From NCBI RefSeq assembly GCF_025567365.1, contig NZ_JAOQJG010000004.1:216060-280059 (forward strand): 64,000 nt of DNA, written 5' to 3'. This document shows, piece after piece, positions 52,612 through 61,112 of this stretch. The notes under the pieces were generated by a model. That model saw only the letters and a program-made list of their open reading frames with translations, made no database searches and was not told the DNA's origin. Numbering within the stretch: the stretch's first letter is position 1; each line of letters starts with the position of its first letter. The DNA comes from Anaerostipes amylophilus (lineage in GTDB: Bacteria > Bacillota > Clostridia > Lachnospirales > Lachnospiraceae). The position numbers and the translations under genes are program-made.

Positions 52612-53271
52612 ATGGTAAACATCATGATCGTTGAAGATGAAAAACCAATTTCAAATCTGATCGCATTAAGTTTAAAAAAGGTCGGTTATCATTGTGAATG
52701 TGCATATGATGGACTTTCTGCGATCGATATGATTGAAAAGAAATATCCAGATTTGATCTTACTTGATATTATGCTGCCCGGAGCTGATGGATTTGAAATT
52801 TTAGAATATGTAAAACCATTAGATATACCAGTGATCTTTCTCACAGCGAAAGGAGAATTGTCTGATAAAGTAAATGGATTAAGACTTGGTGCAGAAGATT
52901 ATATTGTAAAACCATTTGAGATTATGGAGTTATTAGCAAGAATTGAAGTCGTATTAAGACGATATAAAAAGCTAGATCGCATGATTCGAATTTTAGGATT
53001 GGAAATCGATACAGATTCAAGAACTGTATTAAAAGATGGTGTTTATATTAATCTGACAAAAAAGGAATATGATATTTTGCTGTTATTTGCAAGAAATCCA
53101 GGAAGTGTTTTGTTTAGAGAAATGATTTATGATCGTGTATGGGGTGGAGATTATATCCCTGGAAGCAGAACCGTTGATCTTCATGTACAGAGAGTGCGTA
53201 AAAAAGTTGGATGGGAAAACTATTTGATATCTGTTCCAAAGATGGGATATCGTCTGGAGGTAGCAAAGTGA
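52612..53271 (+). CDS. OmpR/PhoB-family response regulator
   Basis: A 219-residue DNA-binding regulator. The receiver domain (1-115) has the acidic pair IVEDEKP, phosphoacceptor Asp52 in LLDIMLPGADG, Thr78 and Lys100 (DYIVKPF). The C-terminal winged helix (about 125-219) includes LTKKEYDILLLFARNPG and RTVDLHVQRVRKKVG. It precedes its kinase; the kinase GTG start overlaps this gene's stop codon. Tandem repeats upstream suggest autoregulation. The stimulus is unknown. Confidence 0.95.
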   Translation: MVNIMIVEDEKPISNLIALSLKKVGYHCECAYDGLSAIDMIEKKYPDLILLDIMLPGADGFEILEYVKPLDIPVIFLTAKGELSDKVNGLRLGAEDYIVKPFEIMELLARIEVVLRRYKKLDRMIRILGLEIDTDSRTVLKDGVYINLTKKEYDILLLFARNPGSVLFREMIYDRVWGGDYIPGSRTVDLHVQRVRKKVGWENYLISVPKMGYRLEVAK

Positions 53272-54695
53272 AATTTCGTTGGAAATTAATGATCGTGACA
53301 ATGCTGATCGTATCATTTTCTTTTGGATTTGGAGGAATGCTTTTAATTCAGTATTCTTATGAAGCTTCCATAAAACAGGAAAAGAAATCAGCAAGAGGTT
53401 CTTATGAGATGATCTTAAGAATGTTAAAAGAAATTGATGAGATGGATGATACTTATCAAAACCAGACGTTTGTAAGTGTTTTGAAACGATTAAACAGACA
53501 AAGATTGTTAAGAGACAGCTCTGTTCGTTTGTTAAAAGAAGAAGATGGTGTAGTACAGTGGAAACAGCCACTTTATTATAATCGGAAAAATGACAATTTT
53601 AGAAACAGTAGTGGATTTTCGAGCAAACAAGGGAAGGCTGTGATATTTAAAAATAAAAATAGAGTTTTTTATCAGATTACAAGCAAGATCACTTATGGAA
53701 AAGAAACGATGGTGTTTCAAGGTTCCTATGATATTTCTGAAGTTTATGAAACAAGGCATCAGCAACTCATAAGTTTTCGTAAGATTTTCATGGTAGTTAT
53801 AGGAATGGAGATTATCTTATCATATTTTCTTGCATCAATTCTTACAAGGCCATTGCAAAAATTATCACAAGTTTCAAAACAGATTGCAGATGGTGATTAT
53901 TCGGTCAGAGTATCAGTAAATACAAAAGATGAAATTGGAGAACTTTCAATTAATTTTAACTATATGACAGAGCAATTGGTAGAAAAATTGATGAAATTAG
54001 ATCAACTATTAAAAAATCAGGAAGAATTTATGGGAAGTCTTGCCCATGAGATGAAAACACCGCTTACGTCGATTATTGGCTATGCAGATTTGATGCGAAT
54101 TGAAAATCTTTCGGAAGAGGAACAAAAGGAAGCATGTGGGTATATTTATTCGGAAGGAAAGCGTCTTCAAAATTTATCATTAAAATTAATGAATCTTCTT
54201 GTTTTAAAAAATCAAGAGTTTCAAATGAAGAAACAAAATCTTGTGCCAATGATTCATGAGGTGATATCTTCTATGCAGTATCGGCTGCAAGAACAGAAAA
54301 TTTTAGTGAATTTAAATCTTAAGCCAACGATTTGTGAAGTGGAAGCAGATCTTTTAAAATCATTGATTTTAAATTTAGTCGATAATTCCTTAAAATCCAT
54401 GAATGTGGGAGGTATTTTGACAATTGAGTGTTGCCCAGCGCAGGAAGGGGCAAAGATCTATGTTTCAGATACAGGTTGCGGAATGCCAAAAGGAGAACTT
54501 GATAAAATTACAGAGGCATTTTATCGGGTTGACAAATCAAGATCAAGAAAACAAGGAGGAGTAGGCTTGGGGCTGGCTCTATGTAAAGAAATAGTGAGAA
54601 TTCATAAAGGTGATATGGAATTTATCAGTCAGGAAGAAAAGGGAACAACTGCGATCATAACCATTGGAGGAGGACATTATGAGAAGACAGATTAG
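53268..54695 (+). CDS. Membrane sensor histidine kinase
   Basis: A 475-residue sensor with two membrane helices (about 6-28 and 170-190) enclosing an extracytoplasmic sensor of about 140 residues, then a HAMP linker (RPLQKLSQVSKQIADGDYSVRV), the phosphoacceptor His260 in SLAHEMKTPLTSIIGYADL and an ATPase domain (LVDNSLKSM, SDTGCGMPKGEL, GVGLGLALCKEIV). A GTG codon starts it behind GGAGG; a longer frame with ATG at 53211 overlaps the regulator gene and lacks a ribosome site. It ends 17 bases inside the third gene of the operon. Confidence 0.94.
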   Translation: MKFRWKLMIVTMLIVSFSFGFGGMLLIQYSYEASIKQEKKSARGSYEMILRMLKEIDEMDDTYQNQTFVSVLKRLNRQRLLRDSSVRLLKEEDGVVQWKQPLYYNRKNDNFRNSSGFSSKQGKAVIFKNKNRVFYQITSKITYGKETMVFQGSYDISEVYETRHQQLISFRKIFMVVIGMEIILSYFLASILTRPLQKLSQVSKQIADGDYSVRVSVNTKDEIGELSINFNYMTEQLVEKLMKLDQLLKNQEEFMGSLAHEMKTPLTSIIGYADLMRIENLSEEEQKEACGYIYSEGKRLQNLSLKLMNLLVLKNQEFQMKKQNLVPMIHEVISSMQYRLQEQKILVNLNLKPTICEVEADLLKSLILNLVDNSLKSMNVGGILTIECCPAQEGAKIYVSDTGCGMPKGELDKITEAFYRVDKSRSRKQGGVGLGLALCKEIVRIHKGDMEFISQEEKGTTAIITIGGGHYEKTD

Positions 54696-55503
54696 AAATG
54701 TTCTTTTAGTTATAACAGCATTTTTGTTGACGGTTCTTTTTTGCTTTTTTCCCAATATTCAGTCCAGATTGACAGACTGGAAAACTTTTGGAAAAAGTGA
54801 GAATTTATCTTTAAATCCGGTGGAAATTTCAGTGGAATCTACACAAACAACATTGGAAAAATTAAAAATTATCAATAATCATATTTTGAGTGTGTCAGTA
54901 AGACCATCATCAAGAACAGTGGATGGAAGAGATGTAGAAAAAACAGCTAGAAAGCAGATCAATCAATTGTTTGAGAAAATGAAGATTTCTTATCGGGTGA
55001 ATTCTGACTGGAAAGTTACATATAAAAAATTATATACATACATTACAAAACAAAATAATACTACAACAACAGATACGGAAACTTCTGTGTCAAATGTTAA
55101 AAATCTTTTAGTTTGGTATGTGACATTAGTGCCGGATGCAGCACAGGAAGATGAATCTGTTAATATGATCATGGATGCGTATACAGATCAGATTCTTGCA
55201 ATCGATGTGTATTCGTATGAGTATACGCAAAACTGGAAAGATATTGCGAAACATATCGAAGATATACCGTCAGGTTTTTTGTCATATTTGAATCTAAAAC
55301 AATCAGAATTTGGGCTTAAGAAGAATCTGCTTGGAAATGCAAGTGTATTACAGCAATATGAAAAAGCTAAATCAGCAAAGAATCCATATACAAAGATTTC
55401 AGGAAGTGGAGGAGTTTACGCAATACAAAATAAAAATCAGACATATATTCCAGTGGAATGGAGCGGATATGGATTTATGATCAATAATGTGTACAATAAC
55501 TGA
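54679..55503 (+). CDS. Membrane-anchored protein of the two-component operon
   Basis: A 274-residue protein with no family I can name. One N-terminal hydrophobic segment (NVLLVITAFLLTVLFCFF) looks like an uncleaved anchor; the remaining about 245 residues would be outside the cell and have no cysteines. GGAGGAGG 7 bases upstream fixes the start, overlapping the kinase end by 17 bases, so it is tightly coupled to it. This position suggests a role in signal sensing or feedback on the kinase, as with YycH-type proteins, although I see no clear YycH similarity. Its stop codon forms part of the next TGATGC repeat. Confidence 0.72.
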   Translation: MRRQIRNVLLVITAFLLTVLFCFFPNIQSRLTDWKTFGKSENLSLNPVEISVESTQTTLEKLKIINNHILSVSVRPSSRTVDGRDVEKTARKQINQLFEKMKISYRVNSDWKVTYKKLYTYITKQNNTTTTDTETSVSNVKNLLVWYVTLVPDAAQEDESVNMIMDAYTDQILAIDVYSYEYTQNWKDIAKHIEDIPSGFLSYLNLKQSEFGLKKNLLGNASVLQQYEKAKSAKNPYTKISGSGGVYAIQNKNQTYIPVEWSGYGFMINNVYNN

Positions 55504-55555
55504 TGCAAAAATGATACGATTTTCTCTTGTATTTTGAAAGCTTTCTCTCTATAAT
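55501..55555 (+). promoter_or_regulatory. Tandem TGATGC/TGATAC repeats and promoter of the rhodanese-TtcA gene
   Basis: TGATGC (55501-55506) and TGATAC (55512-55517) are 11 bases apart, like the repeats ahead of the two-component operon. A promoter follows: TTGTAT (55527-55532), 17 bases, TATAAT (55550-55555). The layout suggests that the response regulator also controls this gene. Confidence 0.52.
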
Positions 55556-55607
55556 AAGTGATTGGAACCCTACAAATATAGTAGGATACGATAGAAAGGT
55601 TGAAAGC

Positions 55608-56825
55608 ATGAGTAATATTAATATTTCATATAAAGAATTAAAACAGTTAGAAGAAGGAAGCTATCAGCTTCTTGATATGAGAGATGAATCAAACACATCT
55701 TATGGAATGATCCCCGGAGCTGTAGTGGCAGCAGATGAAGAAGAACTTGCAGCACAGGCAAAGGAATATCTTGATCAAGGAAAGAAAGTCATTTTATACT
55801 GCACAAAGGGAATCTTCAGCAAAGAGGCAGCAGAGAACTTGTCAGAAGAAGGAATCGATGTTTTGAGCTTAGAAGGTGGATACACGGGGTGGCTGTTATC
55901 TCTGATGAAAGAAGAACAGGAAAATGATCAGAAAACAGAGCAGAGTAACAAAGAAGCCGAAGGTAAAGGAAAGAAAAAAGAACTGACAAGAACACAGGAA
56001 ATCGAAAAGAGTATCCGAAAGAAGTTCCACAAACAGTTATTTTCCAAATTTGTAAAAGCAATCAAGACATATGATCTTGTACAGGAGAATGACAAGATTG
56101 CAATCTGTATCTCTGGTGGAAAAGATTCCATGCTGATGGCAAAATTATTTCAGGAGTTAAAACGTCATAACAAATTTCATTTTGATCTGGTGTTTTTAGT
56201 AATGGATCCTGGATACAATGAGATGAACCGACAGATCATCGAGAATAATGCCAAATTATTAGATATCCCGATCACAGTCTTTGAATCTGATATCTTTGAT
56301 GCAGTATATGAGATTGAGAAATCCCCATGTTATCTGTGTGCAAGAATGCGCCGCGGATATTTATACAGCAAAGCAAAAGAACTTGGATGTAATAAGATCG
56401 CTCTGGGACATCACTACGACGATGTTATTGAGACGATCCTTATGGGAATGCTTTACGGAGCACAGGTGCAGACAATGATGCCAAAACTTCACAGCACAAA
56501 CTTTGAAGGAATGGAGTTAATCCGTCCGATGTATCTGATCCGTGAGGACGATATCAAACATTGGAGAGACTATAACGGATTACACTTTATTCAGTGTGCA
56601 TGCAAATTTACAGATACTTGTACCACATGTAATCCGGATGGTGTAGCTAAGTCTAAGAGGATGGAGACAAAACAGCTGATCGCAAAGATGAAAGAGATCA
56701 ATCCATATGTAGAATCCAATATTTTTAAGAGTGTGGAAAATGTCAACTTAAAGACGATCATTGCATATAAGAAAGATGGAGTGAAACATTCATTCTTAGA
56801 TACTTATGATCAGGAAAATGAATAA
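55608..56825 (+). CDS. Rhodanese-TtcA-like tRNA thiolation fusion
   Basis: A 405-residue protein joining two functions. Residues 1-100 are a rhodanese domain with the probable sulphur-carrying Cys65 in LYCTKG. A charged Lys/Glu linker (100-140) leads to an ATP-pyrophosphatase domain with PP-loop SGGKDS (169-174). Cys241 and Cys244 in PCYLCARMRRGYLY match the [4Fe-4S] cysteines of TtcA, which makes 2-thiocytidine in tRNA; more cysteines follow in CACKFTDTC (330-338) and at 341. The fused rhodanese could deliver sulphur directly. A longer frame begins inside the promoter; AAAGG before 55608 supports this start. The RNA target is inferred. Confidence 0.8.
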   Translation: MSNINISYKELKQLEEGSYQLLDMRDESNTSYGMIPGAVVAADEEELAAQAKEYLDQGKKVILYCTKGIFSKEAAENLSEEGIDVLSLEGGYTGWLLSLMKEEQENDQKTEQSNKEAEGKGKKKELTRTQEIEKSIRKKFHKQLFSKFVKAIKTYDLVQENDKIAICISGGKDSMLMAKLFQELKRHNKFHFDLVFLVMDPGYNEMNRQIIENNAKLLDIPITVFESDIFDAVYEIEKSPCYLCARMRRGYLYSKAKELGCNKIALGHHYDDVIETILMGMLYGAQVQTMMPKLHSTNFEGMELIRPMYLIREDDIKHWRDYNGLHFIQCACKFTDTCTTCNPDGVAKSKRMETKQLIAKMKEINPYVESNIFKSVENVNLKTIIAYKKDGVKHSFLDTYDQENE

Positions 56826-56835
56826 AAATATAAAT

Positions 56836-56877
56836 AAAGAGCACAGAGGTCTGTAACAAACCTTCTGTGCTCTTTTA
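56836..56877. terminator. Bidirectional terminator between the rhodanese-TtcA and ABC-F genes
   Basis: AAAGAGCACAGA (56836-56847) pairs with TCTGTGCTCTTT (56864-56875). T-rich on the plus side; it also serves the convergent ABC-F gene. Confidence 0.88.
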
Positions 56878-56923
56878 ATATGATCATTCTAAATTACAAA
56901 ATTTCCTTTTAAAAATCATAAAA

Positions 56924-58552
56924 TTATTCATCGTCTTCTTCAATTTCAACAACCTGACGTTTTCTGGCAGCTTCATCATTTTCCAGATATTCATCATAAG
57001 TACATTCTTTATCGATCAGACCATTAGGAGTAATTTCCATGATACGGTTTGCTGTCGTCTGTACGAACTGATGATCCTGAGAAGTAAATAATAATGCACC
57101 AGAAAAATCTTTTAATGCTTCATTTAAAGCAGTGATAGATTCCATATCTAAGTGGTTTGTAGGTTCATCAAGAAGTAAGATGTTTGCACCGCTGATCATT
57201 AATTTCGATAACATACAACGAACCTTCTCTCCTCCAGATAAAACACCGACTTTCTTTAAAGCGTCTTCTCCAGAAAATAACATACGTCCAAGGAATCCAC
57301 GGACAAATGTTGCATCTTTATCTTCAGAATACTGAGTCAGCCATTCGACGATCGTTTCATCCTGACTGAAGTCTTTTGTATTATCTTTTGGGAAATAAGA
57401 CTGAGTTGTAGTCACTCCCCATTTGTAAGAACCAGAATCAGGTTCCATCTCTCCAGATAAGATCTTAAATAATGTTGTAGCAGCTAATGTGTTAGGTCCT
57501 ACGAAAGCAATCTTATCCGTTGGTTTCATTAAGAAAGAAATATTATCTAAGACTTTCACGCCATCGATCGTCTTTGTAAGATTTTCAACAACCAAAGCAT
57601 CATTTCCGATTTCACGGTTTGGTTTAAAGTTGATGTATGGATACTTACGACTGGATGGTTTTAATTCATCTAACTGAATCTTATCTAAGGCTTTCTTTCT
57701 GGAAGTAGCCTGTTTTGATTTGGAAGCATTGGCACTGAATCTTGCGATAAAGTCCTGTAATTCCTTCATTTTTTCTTCTTTTTTCTTATTCGCTTCTTTC
57801 ATCTGTTTTGTAAGAAGCTGGCTGGATTCATACCAGAAGTCATAGTTTCCAGAGAATAACTGAATCTTCGCATAATCGATATCTGCGATATGAGTACATA
57901 CCTTATTTAAGAAATAACGGTCATGAGATACAACAATAACTGTGTTATCAAAGTTGATCAAAAATTCCTCTAACCAATAAATAGCATCTAAGTCTAAGTG
58001 GTTGGTAGGCTCGTCAAGCAGCAGGATATCTGGATTTCCAAATAAGGCCTGAGCAAGTAAGACTTTGACTTTCTGTGAGCCGTTTAAGTCAGCCATTTTT
58101 GTGTAATGGATATCACTAGGAATTCCAAGACCATTTAATAAAGTGGCAGCATCAGATTCTGCTTCCCATCCGTTCATATCAGCAAATTCGCCTTCTAACT
58201 CACTGGCACGGATACCATCTTCATCTGTGAAGTCTTCTTTTGCATATAAAGCTTCTTTTTCTTTCATGATCTCATATAGTCTCTGGTTACCCATCATAAC
58301 CGTATCAAGGACGATATGATCATCGTATTGATAGTGGTCCTGTTTTAAAACAGAAAGACGCTGTCCGGAAGTGATCGTTACATCTCCCTTAGAAGGTTCA
58401 ATCTCTCCGGAAAGAATTTTTAAGAAAGTGGATTTTCCTGCTCCGTTGGCACCGATCAGTCCATAGCAGTTACCTTCTGTGAATTTAATATTTACATCTT
58501 CGAATAAAGCACGTTTTCCTAAACGTAAAGTTACATTATTTGCCTGAATCAT
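56924..58552 (-). CDS. ABC-F family ATPase, YbiT/YkpA type
   Basis: A 542-residue soluble twin-ATPase that acts on the ribosome. NBD1 has a full Walker A (GANGAGKST, 34-42), Walker B LLLDEPTNHLD and SHDR; its signature is LNGSQ instead of LSGGQ. A charged linker (about 245-310) contains FSANASKSKQATSRKKALD, a YbiT hallmark. NBD2 has signature LSGGEK and Walker B, but its Walker A is GPNTLAATT (352-360) without the lysine, and the switch histidine is replaced (SQDHQF). The degenerate parts belong to one ATP site. GAAAGG lies 10 bases before the start. Confidence 0.92.
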   Translation of the reverse strand: MIQANNVTLRLGKRALFEDVNIKFTEGNCYGLIGANGAGKSTFLKILSGEIEPSKGDVTITSGQRLSVLKQDHYQYDDHIVLDTVMMGNQRLYEIMKEKEALYAKEDFTDEDGIRASELEGEFADMNGWEAESDAATLLNGLGIPSDIHYTKMADLNGSQKVKVLLAQALFGNPDILLLDEPTNHLDLDAIYWLEEFLINFDNTVIVVSHDRYFLNKVCTHIADIDYAKIQLFSGNYDFWYESSQLLTKQMKEANKKKEEKMKELQDFIARFSANASKSKQATSRKKALDKIQLDELKPSSRKYPYINFKPNREIGNDALVVENLTKTIDGVKVLDNISFLMKPTDKIAFVGPNTLAATTLFKILSGEMEPDSGSYKWGVTTTQSYFPKDNTKDFSQDETIVEWLTQYSEDKDATFVRGFLGRMLFSGEDALKKVGVLSGGEKVRCMLSKLMISGANILLLDEPTNHLDMESITALNEALKDFSGALLFTSQDHQFVQTTANRIMEITPNGLIDKECTYDEYLENDEAARKRQVVEIEEDDE

Positions 58553-58625
58553 TGTATAACCTTTCTTTTTGATTTATAATTAAATAGAATCGCTCTTTTC
58601 ATTTTACAGAAAAGCCAGAGTTTTT

Positions 58626-58656
58626 CAAGTAAAAATTGCATTGTGCAAGTAAAAAT
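58626..58656 (+). repeat. Direct repeat CAAGTAAAAAT upstream of ylxM
   Basis: CAAGTAAAAAT occurs at 58626-58636 and 58646-58656, a 20-base period (two helical turns), just before the ylxM -35. Possible regulator site; chance is not excluded in AT-rich DNA. Confidence 0.5.
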
Positions 58657-58658
58657 AC

Positions 58659-58687
58659 TTGACAAAGACGGTAAAATTCGCTAAACT
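58659..58687 (+). promoter_or_regulatory. Promoter of the ylxM-ffh-rpsP-khpA operon
   Basis: TTGACA (58659-58664), 17-base spacer, TAAACT (58682-58687). Confidence 0.65.
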
Positions 58688-58726
58688 AACATCTGGTAAA
58701 GGAAAATTGCTTTACAGGAGTATCAG

Positions 58727-59080
58727 ATGGAACGAATCGTAGAACAGAATTTATTATATGATTTTTACGGCGAATTGTTGACCGCGCATCAGAAGGAGAT
58801 TTATGGTGAACATATTTTGAATGATATGACAGCTACGGAGATTGCAGCTGAGTTTGGAATTACTAGACAGGCAGTGCATGACATGATCCGGAGATGCGAT
58901 AAGATCTTGACAGATTATGAAGCAAGACTCCATCTGGTAGCGAAGTTTTTGACGGCCAAGGAGAAGATCAAAGAGATCCATACCTTATCCAGAAGGCTTC
59001 TTAGAGAAGATAAAGAGCAGATGAAAGAAGACATCAGGCAAATAGAATCTGTATGCAATCAGGTTTTAGAAGATTTATAA
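58727..59080 (+). CDS. ylxM: YlxM-family DNA-binding protein
   Basis: A 117-residue protein of the YlxM/p13 (UPF0122) family, encoded just before ffh in most Firmicutes. It has a sigma-70 region 4-like helix-turn-helix (MTATEIAAEFGITRQAVHDM) and a coiled C-terminus. In streptococci the homologue affects SRP GTPase activity; a DNA-binding role is only predicted. It precedes ffh by 18 bases. Confidence 0.93.
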   Translation: MERIVEQNLLYDFYGELLTAHQKEIYGEHILNDMTATEIAAEFGITRQAVHDMIRRCDKILTDYEARLHLVAKFLTAKEKIKEIHTLSRRLLREDKEQMKEDIRQIESVCNQVLEDL

Positions 59081-59098
59081 CTTAGATGAGGTGAATCA

Positions 59099-60439
59099 AT
59101 GGCATTTGAAAGTTTATCCGAGAAACTTCAGGGTGTATTTAAGAACTTAAGAAGTAAAGGCCGTTTAACAGAAGATGATGTAAAAGCGGCAATGAGAGAA
59201 GTTAAGAGAGCTTTACTAGAAGCCGACGTTAACTTCAAAGTCGTAAAGACATTTATCAAATCTGTACAGGAAAGAGCCGTAGGACAGGATGTATTAAGCG
59301 GACTGAATCCAGGACAGATGGTAATCAAGATCGTAAAAGAAGAGATGGAAGCATTGATGGGATCTACGATGACAGAGATTCAGCTTCGTCCAGGAAATGA
59401 GATTACGATCATTTTGATGGCAGGTCTTCAGGGTGCAGGTAAGACAACAACTTGTGCAAAGCTTGCCGGACAGTATAAGAAGAAGGGAAAACGACCACTG
59501 TTAGTAGCCTGTGACGTATATCGTCCAGCAGCGATCAAACAGCTTCAGGTCAATGGAGAGAAAGTCGGAGTACCAGTCTTTACAATGGGAGATAAGCAGA
59601 ATCCAGTAGATATTGCGAAAGCTTCCGTAGAACACGCACAGAAGAATGGAAACAACATCGTAATTCTGGATACAGCAGGGCGTCTTCATATTGATGAGAA
59701 TATGATGACAGAGCTGATCGAGATCAAAGATAAAGTTGATGTATTCCAGAGTATTCTGGTCGTTGATGCCATGACGGGACAGGATGCTGTCAATGTGGCG
59801 AAAGAATTTAATGAGAAAGTCGGTATTGATGGAGTTATCATCACGAAGATGGATGGTGATACACGAGGTGGTGCAGCACTTTCTATCCGTTCCGTAACAG
59901 GAAAGCCGATTTTATATGTAGGTATGGGAGAGAAACTTGAAGATCTTCAGCAGTTCTACCCAGACCGAATGACAAGCCGAATTCTTGGTATGGGAGATGT
60001 ATTATCATTGATCGAAAAAGCAGAGCAGACGATCAATGAAGAAGATGCACTTCGCATGACGGAGAAGATGAAGAAGGCGGAATTTGATTTTAACGATTTT
60101 CTTGATCAGATGGATCAGATGAAGAAGATGGGTGGATTATCCAATCTGTTATCTATGATTCCGGGTATTGGAAATAAGATGCAGGGACTTGATATTGATG
60201 ATGGTATGATGGATAAGACAGCAGCGATCATTTATTCCATGACGAAAGAAGAACGTGCAAATCCTAAGATCATCAATGCTTCAAGAAAGAGAAGAATCGC
60301 AGCAGGAGCAGGAGTTCCACTTGCAGAAGTTAATCGCTTATGCAAACAGGTTCAGAATCAGAAACAGATGATGAAGCAGATGTCAGGTATGTTTGGTGGC
60401 AAAGGTGGTAAAAGAGGTGGATTTAAATTACCTTTTTAG
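59099..60439 (+). CDS. ffh: Signal recognition particle protein Ffh
   Basis: A 446-residue SRP GTPase that binds signal peptides on nascent chains and delivers them to FtsY. The N-domain is followed by the G-domain (GLQGAGKTTTCAKLA, DTAGRL, TKMDGD) and a C-terminal M-domain rich in methionine (MKKMGGLSNLLSMIPG, QKQMMKQMSGMFGG). Normal length. GAGGTGA precedes the start. Confidence 0.98.
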   Translation: MAFESLSEKLQGVFKNLRSKGRLTEDDVKAAMREVKRALLEADVNFKVVKTFIKSVQERAVGQDVLSGLNPGQMVIKIVKEEMEALMGSTMTEIQLRPGNEITIILMAGLQGAGKTTTCAKLAGQYKKKGKRPLLVACDVYRPAAIKQLQVNGEKVGVPVFTMGDKQNPVDIAKASVEHAQKNGNNIVILDTAGRLHIDENMMTELIEIKDKVDVFQSILVVDAMTGQDAVNVAKEFNEKVGIDGVIITKMDGDTRGGAALSIRSVTGKPILYVGMGEKLEDLQQFYPDRMTSRILGMGDVLSLIEKAEQTINEEDALRMTEKMKKAEFDFNDFLDQMDQMKKMGGLSNLLSMIPGIGNKMQGLDIDDGMMDKTAAIIYSMTKEERANPKIINASRKRRIAAGAGVPLAEVNRLCKQVQNQKQMMKQMSGMFGGKGGKRGGFKLPF

Positions 60440-60501
60440 GCCTTAGTTATAGAAAATAATAATTAATTTAGAAAAGAAAGATTTTTGGAGGTAAAAACAA
60501 A

Positions 60502-60747
60502 ATGGCAGTAAAAATGAGATTAAAAAGAATGGGACAGAAGAAAGCACCTTTTTATAGAGTAGTAGTAGCAGATGCTAGATCCCCTAGAGATGGTAGATTC
60601 ATTGAAGAAATCGGAACATATGATCCAAATCAGGATCCTAGCGTGATCAAATTCGACGAAGAAGCTGCTAAGAAATGGTTAGCAACAGGTGCTCAGCCTA
60701 CAGATACAGTAGCTAAATTATTAAAAGCTGCAGGAATCGAAAAATAG
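60502..60747 (+). CDS. rpsP: Ribosomal protein S16
   Basis: An 81-residue small-subunit protein. MAVKMRLKRMGQKKAPFYR and VVADARSPRDGRFIEEIGTYDP are the family signatures. TTGGAGG is the ribosome site. It lies 62 bases after ffh and 25 before khpA. Confidence 0.98.
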   Translation: MAVKMRLKRMGQKKAPFYRVVVADARSPRDGRFIEEIGTYDPNQDPSVIKFDEEAAKKWLATGAQPTDTVAKLLKAAGIEK

Positions 60748-60772
60748 TCAGATTTAAGACAGGAGGCAGTGC

Positions 60773-61000
60773 ATGAAACATTTATTAGAAGTGATTGCAA
60801 AAGCCCTCGTTGATCAGCCAGATAAAGTGACAGTTACAGAAAAAGAAACTGCCGATGCAGTCGTATTAGAACTTCATGTTGCAGAAGGTGACATGGGGAA
60901 AGTAATTGGGAAACAGGGAAGAATTGCAAAAGCAATCAGAACTGTTGTCAAGGCTTCGGTTGACAAAGGTGACAAGAAGATTGTCGTTGATATTCAATAA
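60773..61000 (+). CDS. khpA: KH-domain RNA-binding protein KhpA
   Basis: A 75-residue protein with a single KH domain, including the RNA-binding loop GKVIGKQGRIAKAIRT. With KhpB it binds RNA and affects cell division and elongation in Firmicutes. AGGAGG precedes the start. In most Firmicutes rimM, trmD and rplS follow; here a terminator and then opposite-strand genes occur. Confidence 0.94.
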   Translation: MKHLLEVIAKALVDQPDKVTVTEKETADAVVLELHVAEGDMGKVIGKQGRIAKAIRTVVKASVDKGDKKIVVDIQ

Positions 61001-61007
61001 GAAGATG

Positions 61008-61052
61008 AAAGCTCACAGGATGTATAGAGAATATACAGCTTGTGAGCTTTTT
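61008..61052 (+). terminator. Terminator after khpA
   Basis: AAAGCTCACA (61008-61017) pairs with TGTGAGCTTT (61041-61050), followed by TT. The loop contains TGTAT and ATACA, which extend the fold. Confidence 0.85.
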
Positions 61053-61069
61053 AATTATGTAGATTATCT

Positions 61070-61112
61070 GATAAAAAATAAGAACGCCCTTGAAACATTT
61101 AGCTTCAAGGGC
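61070..61112 (-). terminator. Terminator of the unknown minus-strand gene
   Basis: GCCCTTGAA (61086-61094) and TTCAAGGGC (61104-61112) form a perfect 9-bp stem; on the minus strand TTCTTATTTTTTAT follows. Confidence 0.82.

Noticed and set aside
53211..53267. Kinase start at ATG 53211
   Set aside because: It would overlap the response regulator by 61 bases with no ribosome site; GTG 53268 has GGAGG at the right distance and a membrane segment right after it.
55556..55607. Riboswitch in the leader of the rhodanese-TtcA gene
   Set aside because: A short CCTAC/GTAGG stem exists but no known riboswitch consensus could be matched and the leader is too short.
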